A DNA stretch of 50,262 nt from Methanomassiliicoccales archaeon. Lineage in GTDB: Archaea; Thermoplasmatota; Thermoplasmata; Methanomassiliicoccales; UBA472. The notes under the pieces are model-generated. The model ran no database searches and had not been told where the DNA came from. It saw only the letters and a program-made list of their open reading frames with translations. This document shows positions 35,751 through 44,547 of the stretch, in pieces. Made by a program: the position numbers and the translations under genes. Positions within the stretch are counted from its first letter, which is position 1; every line of letters starts with the position of its first letter. The stretch is from NCBI GenBank assembly GCA_026394375.1, contig JAPKYJ010000019.1:1-50262 (forward strand), given 5' to 3'.

Positions 35751-36689
35751 GTGCAATGGTTGACATCCCTGAAAGCGCTGGTTGCCGAGATACTGGAGTC
35801 TCGGGAGTTCCAGGTGCAGGAACGGGACGGGTTCCTGCTCGCCAGAAAGGGAGAGGCTGAAGTGGCGCTATGTCTGCTCGGAGCGGGCGACGACAAGCTC
35901 CTGACGTTCCTCGATAGGTTCCGGGATTTCTCCGGGAAGAAGGTCATCGTCAGCCTGGGAGCGATCCCTGAGATCCCTCCGGAGAGGCTGGATTCCCGGG
36001 TGGTGTTCTGGGATCGCGAGGCGCTGGAGCACGAGATAGGTCGCACGCACCTGGAGCGGCTGGTGGGCGACAAGGACCACGGCCTGGTGGACGAGCTGGT
36101 GGCCGATGACTATCCGCGCATGGTCTCGGAGGCTGATCTGCAGCGGTTGCAGGGAGCGGAGGTGGGAGAGCGCATCATCCGGCCCACCATGGACATCCAG
36201 GACGTGAAGGAGATAGGGATGCGTACCGTGGGCGGTTTCCGCCACCGACTAGAGCTTGTGCCGTACTACCTTTTCGACTATTCCTGCGACCTCTATCTGG
36301 ATGGTGAGAAGATAGGGATGGAGAAGGGGAGGCTCTCCATCAACGGCCTGACGAAGAAGGCGGAGAGGTGGGGGGAGAACCTGGACGTGGTCTATGCCCT
36401 GGAGCAGGGGCACCGTCGGCTGGAGCCAGGCATCGACGTCGAGGCGGCGAGGAACGCGGCCAGGCAAGAGGTGCTGAGGCTGCACACCAGCGAGAGGGAG
36501 GTGGTGCGGGACCAGAGTCACGTCACGGTCAAGGAGAAGAAGAAGGTGGCTCCCCGGGAGCAGGACGTGGTTCTCCAACCGCAGGGCATCTATTACCTGC
36601 CAGTCTGGTGCGTAGAAGGGGTGCACGGGGTCATGATAATCAACGCCGGCACGGGGAAGATCGTCAGCGAGGACTACTATCGGGTGTGA
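35751..36689 (+). CDS. Unrecognised 312-residue protein
   Basis: A soluble protein with three visible parts. Residues 1-95 have a beta-alpha pattern reminiscent of restriction-endonuclease-like folds (FQVQERDGFLLARKGEAEVA, then GKKVIVSLGAIPE), but no clear catalytic motif. Residues 100-180 are helical. Residues 180-312 hold a beta-rich domain (LVPYYLFDYSCDLYLDG, and IYYLPVWCVEGVHGVMIINA near the end). GTG 35751 is chosen from the TATA box. I do not recognise a family. It is convergent with the Mut7-C gene. Confidence 0.75.
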   Translation: MQWLTSLKALVAEILESREFQVQERDGFLLARKGEAEVALCLLGAGDDKLLTFLDRFRDFSGKKVIVSLGAIPEIPPERLDSRVVFWDREALEHEIGRTHLERLVGDKDHGLVDELVADDYPRMVSEADLQRLQGAEVGERIIRPTMDIQDVKEIGMRTVGGFRHRLELVPYYLFDYSCDLYLDGEKIGMEKGRLSINGLTKKAERWGENLDVVYALEQGHRRLEPGIDVEAARNAARQEVLRLHTSEREVVRDQSHVTVKEKKKVAPREQDVVLQPQGIYYLPVWCVEGVHGVMIINAGTGKIVSEDYYRV

Positions 36690-36699
36690 GAAGTCCGAA

Positions 36700-37152
36700 C
36701 TACAGGTCTTCCAGCCGCTTGTTGATCTGTTTCCAGTGCGAACCGCGCCAGTAGAACTTGCCGCAGGCCAGGCACAAGTAGAAGGAGGTATGATTCTCCA
36801 GCGCCCCTTCGGGCACATGTCCCTTGGCTTTCTCCGGAGGAACCACTTCCAGCTCGCCGTTGCACACCGTGCATCGGGACCGCTCGGCGTTGGCTTCCAG
36901 CTGGAAGCGAGAGCGCGCCTGCCGCAGCTGTTCGTCCAGGTCGTCGCTCTCCACGTAGACGCCCATCTCGCCCATGCGCTTCGAGAGCTCCCAGTCCCGG
37001 GTGAGGAGGAAGCGGCCGTCGCCCTTGGCCAGGTGCAGGATGGCCGAATCGGTCCTATCTCTCGTGTACACCGTATCGTATCCCATGATCCTCAGCCAGC
37101 GAGCCAAGGAGCCGAGCATCTCGTCCACGGCGAAGCGCGGCCGCTCGGTCAT
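36700..37152 (-). CDS. Mut7-C RNase-like domain protein with zinc ribbon
   Basis: A 150-residue Mut7-C protein. The PIN-like N-terminal part begins RFAVDEMLGSLARWLRIMGY, followed by YTRDRTD and FLLTRDWEL with conserved acidic residues. The C-terminal zinc ribbon is CTVCNG...CLACGKFYWRGSHW. The family is predicted to have RNase activity. Its start codon overlaps the stop of the riboflavin-pathway gene (ATGA at 37149-37152), so translation is coupled. The open frame upstream of 37152 is antisense-like shadow in the next gene. Confidence 0.9.
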   Translation of the reverse strand: MTERPRFAVDEMLGSLARWLRIMGYDTVYTRDRTDSAILHLAKGDGRFLLTRDWELSKRMGEMGVYVESDDLDEQLRQARSRFQLEANAERSRCTVCNGELEVVPPEKAKGHVPEGALENHTSFYLCLACGKFYWRGSHWKQINKRLEDL

Positions 37153-37778
37153 CGGACGACCTCGTAACTGAGCAGCACACCATCGCCCAGGTGATCCACC
37201 CTCAGCAATCTGAGGCTCAGGCATCTTTGGCCCTCGAAGCCCTCCCCGTCCGCCGGGGTGGGGGAGCGTCTTCCTCCAAGCACCTTGCTGCCTATGAACA
37301 CTCGATACTCGTCGACCAGGCCGGCGGAGAAGAAGGAGTAGATGGTCTCTCCGCCCCCTTCCACCAGCAGGGTGCGCACTCCCCTTCGGTCCAGCTCGTC
37401 CATCAAGCGGGTCAGGTCCACTCGCTCCTTCCCCAGGCGGACGACCTCCGCTCCTGGCCAGTTGCGAGCGCAGCATTCGGCGGTGGCGATGAGCGTTCTT
37501 GCCCTGGTATCTAGCACTTGGGCGCTCGGGGGCGTCCGACCCTGGCTGTCCAGAATCACGCGTAGCGGGTTCTTCTCCGGGAGCAAGCCTTTGACCGTGA
37601 GATGCGGATCGTCGGCCAGCACCGTTCCCACCCCCACCAACACGGCGTCCACCTGCGCTCTGAGCTGCTTCACTCTCTCCAGGTCCTCGGACGAAGAGAT
37701 GCGCACCTGCTTGCGTTCCCGGCCGGCGATCTTGCCGTCGGCGGTCATGGCGCAATTGACGATGACGTGGGGGCACAT
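37149..37778 (-). CDS. 2,5-diamino-6-(ribosylamino)pyrimidinone 5'-phosphate reductase (RibD C-terminal type)
   Basis: A 209-residue NADPH-dependent reductase of archaeal riboflavin and F420/FO precursor synthesis. Motifs are VIVNCAMTADGKIAGR near the start, DAVLVGVGTVLADDPHLTVK, NPLRVILDSQGRTP, and LLVEGGGETIYSFF. Only the reductase half of bacterial RibD is present, as usual in archaea. Starts at 37778 or 37808 are possible; the first fits the homologous N-terminus. The dead TnpB gene ends about 60 bases upstream, so its insertion may have altered this promoter. Confidence 0.9.
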   Translation of the reverse strand: MCPHVIVNCAMTADGKIAGRERKQVRISSSEDLERVKQLRAQVDAVLVGVGTVLADDPHLTVKGLLPEKNPLRVILDSQGRTPPSAQVLDTRARTLIATAECCARNWPGAEVVRLGKERVDLTRLMDELDRRGVRTLLVEGGGETIYSFFSAGLVDEYRVFIGSKVLGGRRSPTPADGEGFEGQRCLSLRLLRVDHLGDGVLLSYEVVR

Positions 37779-37811
37779 GCTCTTCCATCGAGGGCCAAGC
37801 GCGGTCATAAA

Positions 37812-37836
37812 GCTTGTCCATGATACCAACAAACAA
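37812..37836. repeat. Hairpin just beyond the tnpB remnant
   Basis: GCTTGT (37812-37817) and ACAAGC (37831-37836) form a six-pair stem. A hairpin at this place is typical of the right end of IS200/IS605-type elements and would fall in the guide-RNA region of an active TnpB element. The element boundary itself cannot be fixed. Confidence 0.35.
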
Positions 37837-37840
37837 GCCG

Positions 37841-38986
37841 TCAGCAACCCACGATTGAGATTGCAGGCTTGTAACTAGGCTCCGCCTCAATTGCCTTTCG
37901 GCCTTCGGCCTCAGCACCCGCTACATTCGGTCGGCTGACGATCGACCTGCCACCGACCCGTCTAGAGAAGGTGGCGATGTTCCTGCTGGCGTTCAGGTCT
38001 GCGTCGAGGCTGAACCCGCACTCGACGCATTTGAACTGCCTTCCTTTTCTATTCACTCTCGATACATGACCGCACTTGGAGCACGTCTAGGAGGTATGGT
38101 ATGGATTGATGACCAGTACCTTCTTTCCCAATGCCTCCGCTTTGTACTCCACGAAGCCGAGCAACTGGGCGAACGACCAGTTGCCGAGCTTACGATTGAA
38201 CACCTTGTTCTTCTTGACCACGCGGATGGCGGTCAGATCCTCGAACACCAGAACGTCATACGGCTTGTTCACTATCTCCCTGGCTACACAGTGGTTCAAG
38301 TCCCTGACGAACCGTCTCTCTCGCCCGCCTATCTTTTTCAGCTTGCGTTTAGCGGAGCGAGTGCCTTTGGACTGTAGTTCAGCCTTGAGATGCTGGTACT
38401 TGCCCTTGACGTTCTTCCAGTGCTTCGAGTTGAAGAAGGTGTTGTCCGAACAGACGGCGACGTTGTTGATGCCGAGGTCGACGCCCAACCTCCTGTCGCC
38501 GCCGTTGAACGGCGGGGCCTCGCTTTCAACCTGGACATGCAGGAAACAAGCGTTCCTTCCAACGGCCAATTGAGCGTTCTGCACCTTCCAGGTCATATAC
38601 TGGCGGTAATATTCTGGCAGGGTGAAGGTGTACTTCATCCTGCCGAACACGGTGCTCATGGAACAATGCCCGGATTCCAGAAAGACGCTCAGTGTGCGCT
38701 TGTCGTAGCGTATCGAACTGAGCGGCCTCTTGAATATCTTATGCTTGATTTTGTCCCGCCGCATCATCTCGCTGGCCTGGTCCCTGGCCGTTTGGACCAG
38801 GGCCGATGGCAACGAGGGAAGGTCTGTTCTGACACCACGATAGGTTGCGCGATGGAGCCTGGTCTTGTTGTACTGCTTGTTCTGCTGACCTCAGTCCAAG
38901 ACACGCTGGCACGCTTGATTGAACACGCTGACCGTTTGCACCAGGTCGGCGATGCGTTCCAAACGTATCTTGATGGTGCGAAACAT
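37841..38986 (-). pseudogene. tnpB: TnpB (IS200/IS605-type) inactivated by two in-frame stops
   Basis: One continuous 382-codon frame encodes a nearly complete TnpB RNA-guided nuclease relative, from MFRTIKIRLERIADLV to KPAISIVGC. It is broken by TGA at 38891-38893 (after ACQRVLD) and TAG at 38087-38089 (after VLVINPYHTS). No frameshift is present. RuvC-type acidic residues remain: GVDLGINN, LVFEDLTA and DADLNASRN. So does the zinc finger TCSKCGH...CVECG. No tnpA transposase is nearby. This looks like recent decay. A shorter frame starting near 38812 might still be translated between the stops. Confidence 0.88.
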
Positions 38987-39040
38987 ATCATTTCTAAAAT
39001 GGCTGCTGTGTATTCAATTTCCACTGTTACTAGTCATCCA

Positions 39041-39054
39041 AGGAATTCATTCCT
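39041..39054. repeat. Short palindrome upstream of the tnpB remnant
   Basis: AGGAATTCATTCCT forms a six-pair stem with TC at its centre. It lies 55 bases upstream of the TnpB start and may mark the left end of the element or a regulatory site of the PAC2 gene. Confidence 0.3.
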
Positions 39055-39073
39055 GGGTCTTCTGGCGACCCAT

Positions 39074-39080
39074 CTATAAG
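39074..39080 (+). promoter_or_regulatory. TATA box for the PAC2 gene
   Basis: CTATAAG is centred 30 bases before the ATG at 39107. Confidence 0.45.
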
Positions 39081-39106
39081 TAGGAGCAGGGGGAATATGC
39101 CGCCTG

Positions 39107-39952
39107 ATGAACGGCATCGACATCATCGACATCAAGGAGAAGAACGTCAAGGGGGCCTACGTCATCGATGGCTTCCCTTCCATCGGTTTGGTCGGTTCCA
39201 TAGTGGCGAACTACCTGGTCAGCTTTCTCAACCTAGAACAAATAGCAGTGGTAGACTCCGTTTACTTCCCGTCCATCTCACTCGTCCGGGAAGGCGTGCC
39301 TCTGGCGCCGGTGCGGGTGTACGCCGGAGCGCTGGGCAAGAAGGAGCAGGACAAGATCGTGGTGTTCGTGTCCGAGTTCCAGCCGAGCCCGGAGACCCTC
39401 AAGGCCCTGGCCATCACCATCATGGACTGGGTGGAGGACCACAAGTGCAAGGTGGTCATCTCTCCCGAAGGTCTTCTTTCCAAAGAGGAATCGGAGCGAA
39501 TGGTGCGGACGGCAAAGGCGCGGGCGGACGAAGAGGTGGTGACGGAGCTGGAGGTCAGCGCTGGTGCCGGACCATCCAAACCCAACGGCGGAGCGGCAGT
39601 GTTCGGCGTAGGGTCGACGCCCATCGCCCGAGCCATTCTCAAGGAGGCCGAGGTCAAGACCTTCGAGAACGGGGTCATCGCCGGCCTGGCGGGCATGCTC
39701 CTGAACGAGGGAGTGACCAGGGACTTCGATGTGATCTCCTTGTTGGCGGAAGCGCACGTCGAGTATCCGGACGCGCGGGCGGCCGCGGCCATCATGACCG
39801 TCATCGACCGGATGCTGCTCCACGCGGAATTGGACCTGAAGCCGCTGCTTGAAGAGGCGGCGATGATCGAGGAGACCCTCAAGGAGATACAGAAGCGGTC
39901 GAGCACCGAGGAAGACGCGGCGAAGAGGCGCTCATCCGTCATGTACAGCTAG
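39107..39952 (+). CDS. PAC2 family protein (proteasome-assembly-chaperone-like)
   Basis: A 281-residue PAC2/PbaB-type protein. GAYVIDGFPSIGLVGSIVAN at the start, VVDSVYFPSISLVREGVPLA, and the late GLAGMLLNEG and LLAEAHVEYPDARAAAA segments are typical. Archaeal PbaB relatives help assemble or activate the proteasome, but members of this family have various partners. The helical C-terminus (ELDLKPLLEEAAMIEETLKE) suits oligomerisation. The last 14 bases overlap the end of the convergent rtcA. Confidence 0.9.
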   Translation: MNGIDIIDIKEKNVKGAYVIDGFPSIGLVGSIVANYLVSFLNLEQIAVVDSVYFPSISLVREGVPLAPVRVYAGALGKKEQDKIVVFVSEFQPSPETLKALAITIMDWVEDHKCKVVISPEGLLSKEESERMVRTAKARADEEVVTELEVSAGAGPSKPNGGAAVFGVGSTPIARAILKEAEVKTFENGVIAGLAGMLLNEGVTRDFDVISLLAEAHVEYPDARAAAAIMTVIDRMLLHAELDLKPLLEEAAMIEETLKEIQKRSSTEEDAAKRRSSVMYS

Positions 39953-40964
39953 GCGAGACGCTGACCAGGTGATCTTCTCCATCATCAGCAAGCTCCACCC
40001 GGACGTCGAGGAACCGACGCACCAGTTCGATTTGAGTGGATAGGTGGCCGGTGATCTCCCTCACCAAGAAGCGGGATTCGCCGTTCGCCAGGGCCATGTA
40101 GGGCAAGAGCTGGTCCGCGGTGTGCACATCCAGCGTGCTTCGGCTATTGATCTCAGACAGAAGAGCATCGGCCGCCTTCTCACCCACTCTCTCTGAGCTG
40201 ACCCCCCTTTCTCCTAGGGCATCTCCACCCAGTATCGTCCGCCCAAACGACGCGCACAAGAATACGCCCGCTCCGGCGGAAGGTCCTTGGCCGACATCCA
40301 TGTGGATGTGTGGCTCTATGCCTTTGAACCTCTTGCGCGCCGCATCGGCCATCCTCTGGCATATGTTAGGGGGTAGATTGCGGGAGAAGCACACTCCATC
40401 GATGGAGCGAAGCATACCCCGTTCTTCCGCCTTGAAAGGGGCGATGTGCTTCCACGGCCCAACGGTCACCAGCACCTCACCTCCCCCTTCAGGGTAGAAT
40501 CCCCGTCGCACAACATCCATCCGGACCTCACCCCCCATCTGGCATAGGAGAGGTAGGAGCACCAGTTGATAGTGATCCACCGGCGGCGACCATCTGACGT
40601 TCGTTCCTCCGCGGATCTGCAGAACGACCTCCTTCCGGCAGCGAGCAAGGGCGAGGAGGCAGGCCTGCAGGACGAGGGTGACGCTGCCCGCGGTCCCGAC
40701 ATCCAGCTGGTGCTTGCCTCCCACCATCGGTCCGGGCTTGAAACGCAGGTCCATCGATCCGGCCTTCGCTCCCTCGATTTCCGCCTCGCACAACTCTCCC
40801 ACCCCGGACACCGAGGTCACGTGCTGTGCCGCCAGACCAGGGTTCTGCCGATTGGCCCGGATGCTGGTCATATTGAACTCCTTTCCAGTGAGGGCGGAGA
40901 GCGCCAGGGCGGTGCGAAGCATCTGCCCGCCACCTTCACCTTGGGAGCCATCGATCTCGATCAT
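39939..40964 (-). CDS. rtcA: RNA 3'-terminal phosphate cyclase
   Basis: A 341-residue enzyme that makes 2',3'-cyclic phosphate ends on RNA using ATP. It begins MIEIDGSQGEGGGQMLRTAL, the family's first motif; GTNVRWSPPVDHYQLVLLP and GGGEV follow. The nucleotidylated His is in DVHTADQLLPYMALA near residue 285. The frame is open to 41066, but the conserved N-terminus fixes ATG 40964. RtcA acts in RNA repair and processing; EndA in the same window also handles RNA ends, although not in the same operon. Confidence 0.95.
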   Translation of the reverse strand: MIEIDGSQGEGGGQMLRTALALSALTGKEFNMTSIRANRQNPGLAAQHVTSVSGVGELCEAEIEGAKAGSMDLRFKPGPMVGGKHQLDVGTAGSVTLVLQACLLALARCRKEVVLQIRGGTNVRWSPPVDHYQLVLLPLLCQMGGEVRMDVVRRGFYPEGGGEVLVTVGPWKHIAPFKAEERGMLRSIDGVCFSRNLPPNICQRMADAARKRFKGIEPHIHMDVGQGPSAGAGVFLCASFGRTILGGDALGERGVSSERVGEKAADALLSEINSRSTLDVHTADQLLPYMALANGESRFLVREITGHLSTQIELVRRFLDVRVELADDGEDHLVSVSPSCT

Positions 40965-41365
40965 CCAACGGTCCACCGTTGAATGATGATTGCATTGACC
41001 GGTCATTAATTCAACCGTCATGAAAGCCCGATAAGGGCAGGCAGTCCAGATGAGCCGGCGGTGCACCCGCCCGAGCGGGGGAGGGGCGGCGCAGGCACAG
41101 GCCAGAAGCGAATCCAGCCAGGAAAGTATTTAGTATGGTGCAGTGGATTATGAGGGTTCAGGGATGCACTGAGCTTATCGTCCCGTCAGAAGGGAATGGA
41201 TGAGCTGGGCTCTAGGGCGACCGCAGCCTATGGGATCGCGATCCGGCCTCTTCCAGCTGCTTGCATGTAGCGCCTTCCGGGCACACAGCAGTCCAAACGC
41301 TTTCCTGCGATGGTAAGCTAGACAGCTCGCTCACAGCTTCAGCACGGTATCGAGGAGAGGCAAGC
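40965..41365. other. Gene-free gap with a TATA box and structured leader candidate
   Basis: No convincing gene is visible in this 400-base gap. A TATA-like AAGTATTTAGTAT lies at 41124-41136. If it drives the antiporter, the leader is about 200 bases long. That leader contains the inverted repeat AGCTGG/CCAGCT (41203-41258), enclosing a perfect 12-bp palindrome GGATCGCGATCC at 41233-41244. Nothing recognisable as a known riboswitch was found. Confidence 0.4.
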
Positions 41366-43213
41366 ATGGTCGCAACGCAACAGGTGATGCTCGAGGTAGG
41401 GATCATCATGTTGGTCGCGTTCATCGGCGCAGCCCTGGCCTCGAAGGCCAAGCAGAGTGTCATCATCGGATACATCCTCGCAGGCATCCTCATCGGTCCG
41501 AACCTGAGATTCGAGCTCTTCGGTTTCCGCTATGAAGGCATCATCTCCGACCTCTCCTTCATCAGCTACATGTCGCAGATCGGCCTCATGATGCTGTTGT
41601 TCTTCGTGGGGCTGGAGTTCTCCGTCAGCAAGCTGAAGAAGACGAAAGCTCCGGCGATTCTGCTGGCGGTCGTCAACACCGGCCTGGACATGTTCGTTGG
41701 GATATTGTTGGGTCTTGCCCTTGGCTGGCCGTTGGTTGACACCATCTTCCTTGCGGGCGTGGTGGCCATGGGCTCCGCTGCCATAACGGGCAAGTCGCTC
41801 ATGGAGCTGCAGAAGTTCTCCAATCCGGAAACGGAGTTCCTGCTGGGCATGGTGGTGGTAGAGGACTTCCTGTCCATGGTCCTGCTCACCATCGCCGGCG
41901 GACTGGTCATCCAGAGCGGGGGCGTGGGCCTGGGCGCAGGCAACTTCCTAGGCATGCTCGTGGGCGTGGCCGCCTTCTACGGATTCTTCGCCTTCCTGGC
42001 CATCTGGGTCATACCTCGGGCATCGAAGCACATGCAGAAGATCCGCAGCGATGAGCTGTTCGTGCTCTTCGCCCTCGGCCTGGTGTTCCTGTCTTCCGCT
42101 CTAGCGGAGGTCTCGGGTGTTCCGGCGATCATCGGCGCGTTCTTCCTGGGCATGGTGTTCGCGGAGACCAAGGTCGCCGACCGCATCGATAGCAAGCTCA
42201 CCTCGTTCCGCGATGCCTTCGTGGCCATCTTCTTCGTCCTCTTCGGCATGCTCATCGACCCGGCCATGTTCCAGTCCGTGCTCTGGATCGTGCTGGCCGC
42301 GGTGCCGTTGGTGCTCTTGAGCGATCTATTGATCACGGGTGCCCTGGCGTACCTGCTGGGCTTCTCCGGTCGGGCCGCCACCTCCATGGGCGCGGCCATG
42401 TGCGGGCGGGGCGCCGAATCGGTCATGTATGCCAGCGTGGGCAGCAGCGCCGTCAATGCCACCAAGGGTGCGGAGCTGTATCCGTTCGCAGGCGCGTTCT
42501 GCTTCATCTTGAGCGTCATCACTCCAACGCTGATGCGGTTCAGCGACAACATCTACCGCGTGCTCTCGCGTATCTTGCCCCAATACGCCAAGCACTCTGG
42601 CGCGGTCATCTCGCGCACCTTGGGCAAGATAGTCCTGCCTTCCCCCCTTCGGCTGTTCAAGCGGGGGCGTCGCATCGAGATCGGGCTCATCGCCTTCTTC
42701 GTGCTGCTCATCGCAGTGGCGGTCAGCGATTCCTGGCTCCACATCATGTTGGCAGCGGTCGGACTGGCGGTCACCATCTGGATCTTCAGGGTCCTGGACG
42801 AGGAGCTGCGCCCCATCGTACGCTCCATCAACTACGACAACCTCAACGTGTCCAGCAGGGACGGACGACCGATCAGCCGCTTCATCTCCTCCTTCGTCTC
42901 CGATAGCCTGATCATGATGCTGGTGGTGGCCTTCGTCTTCCTCTACGTCTGGTGGTTGAGCGTGGTGGTCATGGTGGTCTACTTCTTCGCCATGCTTGCG
43001 CTGATGAAGATGTACTCCCGACGCATGCGATCCCCCTTGCCTTTTGCTGGCGTCTCCTCCGCCAAGAGCGTTTGGGGGTTCGAGAAGCCCTCTGGACCGA
43101 ACAAAGGGGGGTCCGACGAGGAAGTTCTTCCAGGGGAGAGACTGCGCACGCGCATGCTCCGGGGAAAGGTGAAGCCGGCCAACGGCAACGGCAAGAAGAA
43201 GCGGCGGCTCTGA
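41366..43213 (+). CDS. CPA2-type cation/proton antiporter
   Basis: A 615-residue membrane antiporter of the KefB/NapA type. About twelve hydrophobic segments span residues 8-390, with GYILAGILIGPNL, LLFFVGLEFSVSKL and the exchange-domain segment MVVVEDFLSMVLL. MGAAMCGRGAESVMYASVG lies in the later transport region. Residues 430-580 form an extra hydrophobic domain (IGLIAFFVLLIAVAVS, SLIMMLVVAFVFLYVWWLSV), and the tail is basic. There is no TrkA/RCK domain. The start at ATG 41366 is preceded by GAGGAGAGG; an upstream in-frame start at 41261 would add residues of non-membrane character. Confidence 0.9.
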   Translation: MVATQQVMLEVGIIMLVAFIGAALASKAKQSVIIGYILAGILIGPNLRFELFGFRYEGIISDLSFISYMSQIGLMMLLFFVGLEFSVSKLKKTKAPAILLAVVNTGLDMFVGILLGLALGWPLVDTIFLAGVVAMGSAAITGKSLMELQKFSNPETEFLLGMVVVEDFLSMVLLTIAGGLVIQSGGVGLGAGNFLGMLVGVAAFYGFFAFLAIWVIPRASKHMQKIRSDELFVLFALGLVFLSSALAEVSGVPAIIGAFFLGMVFAETKVADRIDSKLTSFRDAFVAIFFVLFGMLIDPAMFQSVLWIVLAAVPLVLLSDLLITGALAYLLGFSGRAATSMGAAMCGRGAESVMYASVGSSAVNATKGAELYPFAGAFCFILSVITPTLMRFSDNIYRVLSRILPQYAKHSGAVISRTLGKIVLPSPLRLFKRGRRIEIGLIAFFVLLIAVAVSDSWLHIMLAAVGLAVTIWIFRVLDEELRPIVRSINYDNLNVSSRDGRPISRFISSFVSDSLIMMLVVAFVFLYVWWLSVVVMVVYFFAMLALMKMYSRRMRSPLPFAGVSSAKSVWGFEKPSGPNKGGSDEEVLPGERLRTRMLRGKVKPANGNGKKKRRL

Positions 43214-43289
43214 CCGACCTCGTCCCTGACACCGATGTTCTAATCATCAACATTAAGTCCAAGAGCCACCCTCTTACTTTTCGGTCCAA

Positions 43290-43982
43290 ATGGAAGGCAG
43301 CCCCAGCAACGGACATCCACGAATAGGCATCATCGCCTGCGAGATCCTGAAGCGGGAGATAGAGATGCTCACCAAGGATGACCCGGACATCGTGCATCGA
43401 GAGTATCTGGAGTTCGGGCTGCACATCGATTCCGCCGTGCTCAAGGCCAAGGTGACGGAGAAGGTGAACGCGCTCAAGGGCAAGGTGGACTCCGTGTTCT
43501 TGGGCTATGCCATCTGCCAGTCGCTGCGGGACATCACCAAGCAGGTAGAGGTTCCCACGTCCATGATGGAATCGGACGACTGCATCGGAGCCTTCATCAC
43601 CCCGGAGGAGTACGCGCGGGAGAAGCGGGTGTGCACCGGCACCTGGTTCTCCACTCCGGGCTGGGCGGAGCTCGGCATCGACGGGGTGATCAAAGAGCTG
43701 CACCTGGATTGCATGAAGGACCAGGGCTACGATCGCATGTTCTTCTTGAAGATGCTCTTCGAAGGCTATCACCGCTGCCTGTACGTGGACACGGGCACCG
43801 GGGAGAAGGAGAAGTACGAGGGCATGTCCAAGGACTTCGCCAGGCGCCTGAACCTGAAGCATGAGAGCCGAGGGTGCGATCTGCGAGTCCTCGAGAAGGC
43901 CCTGGCGGAGGCGAAGGAATTGGCCCGGTCTGCCAACGAGGAGAAAGCGGCCCAACCGGAGCCTGCGGCATCGCCGGCCTGA
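43290..43982 (+). CDS. DUF1638 family protein
   Basis: A 230-residue soluble protein matching DUF1638 in the opening RIGIIACEILKREIE, the YLEFGLHIDSAVLKAKV segment, DSVFLGYAICQSL and SDDCIGAFITPEEY. An invariant-looking Cys is in each of ACEIL, YAICQ and DDCIG. From general knowledge, DUF1638 proteins occur widely in methanogens and other anaerobes, often near corrinoid methyltransferases; function is not established. The Ala/Pro/Glu-rich tail looks disordered. Confidence 0.82.
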   Translation: MEGSPSNGHPRIGIIACEILKREIEMLTKDDPDIVHREYLEFGLHIDSAVLKAKVTEKVNALKGKVDSVFLGYAICQSLRDITKQVEVPTSMMESDDCIGAFITPEEYAREKRVCTGTWFSTPGWAELGIDGVIKELHLDCMKDQGYDRMFFLKMLFEGYHRCLYVDTGTGEKEKYEGMSKDFARRLNLKHESRGCDLRVLEKALAEAKELARSANEEKAAQPEPAASPA

Positions 43983-44109
43983 TTTCACTGGTCTTGCGCT
44001 CTCGCCTGCTGACATCGGCGACCTTGGTTCCCTGTGAGCCTCCTTTTTCTGCTGACTTCAAGCTCAGGAAGCTGCTTTTGTCTCAATACGGGTTTTGGAG
44101 GCGACTCAA

Positions 44110-44547
44110 TTGAGCGTCGGGATAAGGGTCCCTGGCAGCGTCCGCGCACGGCTGAAGGCGATCGAAGGCTGTGAGTTCGCCCTAGTCAATGGGATGAAGG
44201 TGACGAAGGTCGGCGAGGATGAGATGGTGGTGGAGATGGGCCTCCATGGAAAGCTCAACGGCTTTGGCACCGGCCACGGCGGGGCGATATTCGCCCTAGC
44301 GGACCAGGCCTTCGCCATCTCCTGCAATCAAGGAGAGCACCCCCAGGTGGCCAAGGAAGTGAGGATGAGGTATCTCAAGCCAGCCAGAGGCAAGCTGAGA
44401 GCGGTCGCGCGCCAGGTCAAAGAGGACGAGCGCACGTCCTTGTGTCTGGTATCCGTTCATTCAGAAGAGGGCGTGGTGGCAGAGTTCGAAGGTGTCGGGT
44501 ACAAGCTCCGCCAAAAACCAAAAGCCGCCTCCTCCAATAGCTTGTGA
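44110..44547 (+). CDS. Hotdog-fold thioesterase (PaaI type)
   Basis: A 145-residue PaaI-like thioesterase. The catalytic-region signature is LNGFGTGHGGAIFALADQAF near residue 55; KEVRMRYLKPARGKLRA is the long central strand. Such enzymes hydrolyse acyl-CoA thioesters; the substrate is not predictable. GGAGG at 44097-44101 selects the TTG at 44110 instead of TTG 44095. It is the last clear chromosomal gene before the integrated element. Confidence 0.85.
   Translation: MSVGIRVPGSVRARLKAIEGCEFALVNGMKVTKVGEDEMVVEMGLHGKLNGFGTGHGGAIFALADQAFAISCNQGEHPQVAKEVRMRYLKPARGKLRAVARQVKEDERTSLCLVSVHSEEGVVAEFEGVGYKLRQKPKAASSNSL

Noticed and set aside
37153-37917. N-terminal extension of the Mut7-C frame
   Set aside because: The extension overlaps the reductase gene in another frame, is Gly/Arg-rich, and the conserved Mut7-C start is at 37152.
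38087-38089. In-frame TAG in tnpB as a pyrrolysine codon
   Set aside because: The same frame is also broken by TGA at 38891-38893, and several ordinary genes in the window end in TAG (for example those ending at 25924 and 39952). Plain decay is simpler.
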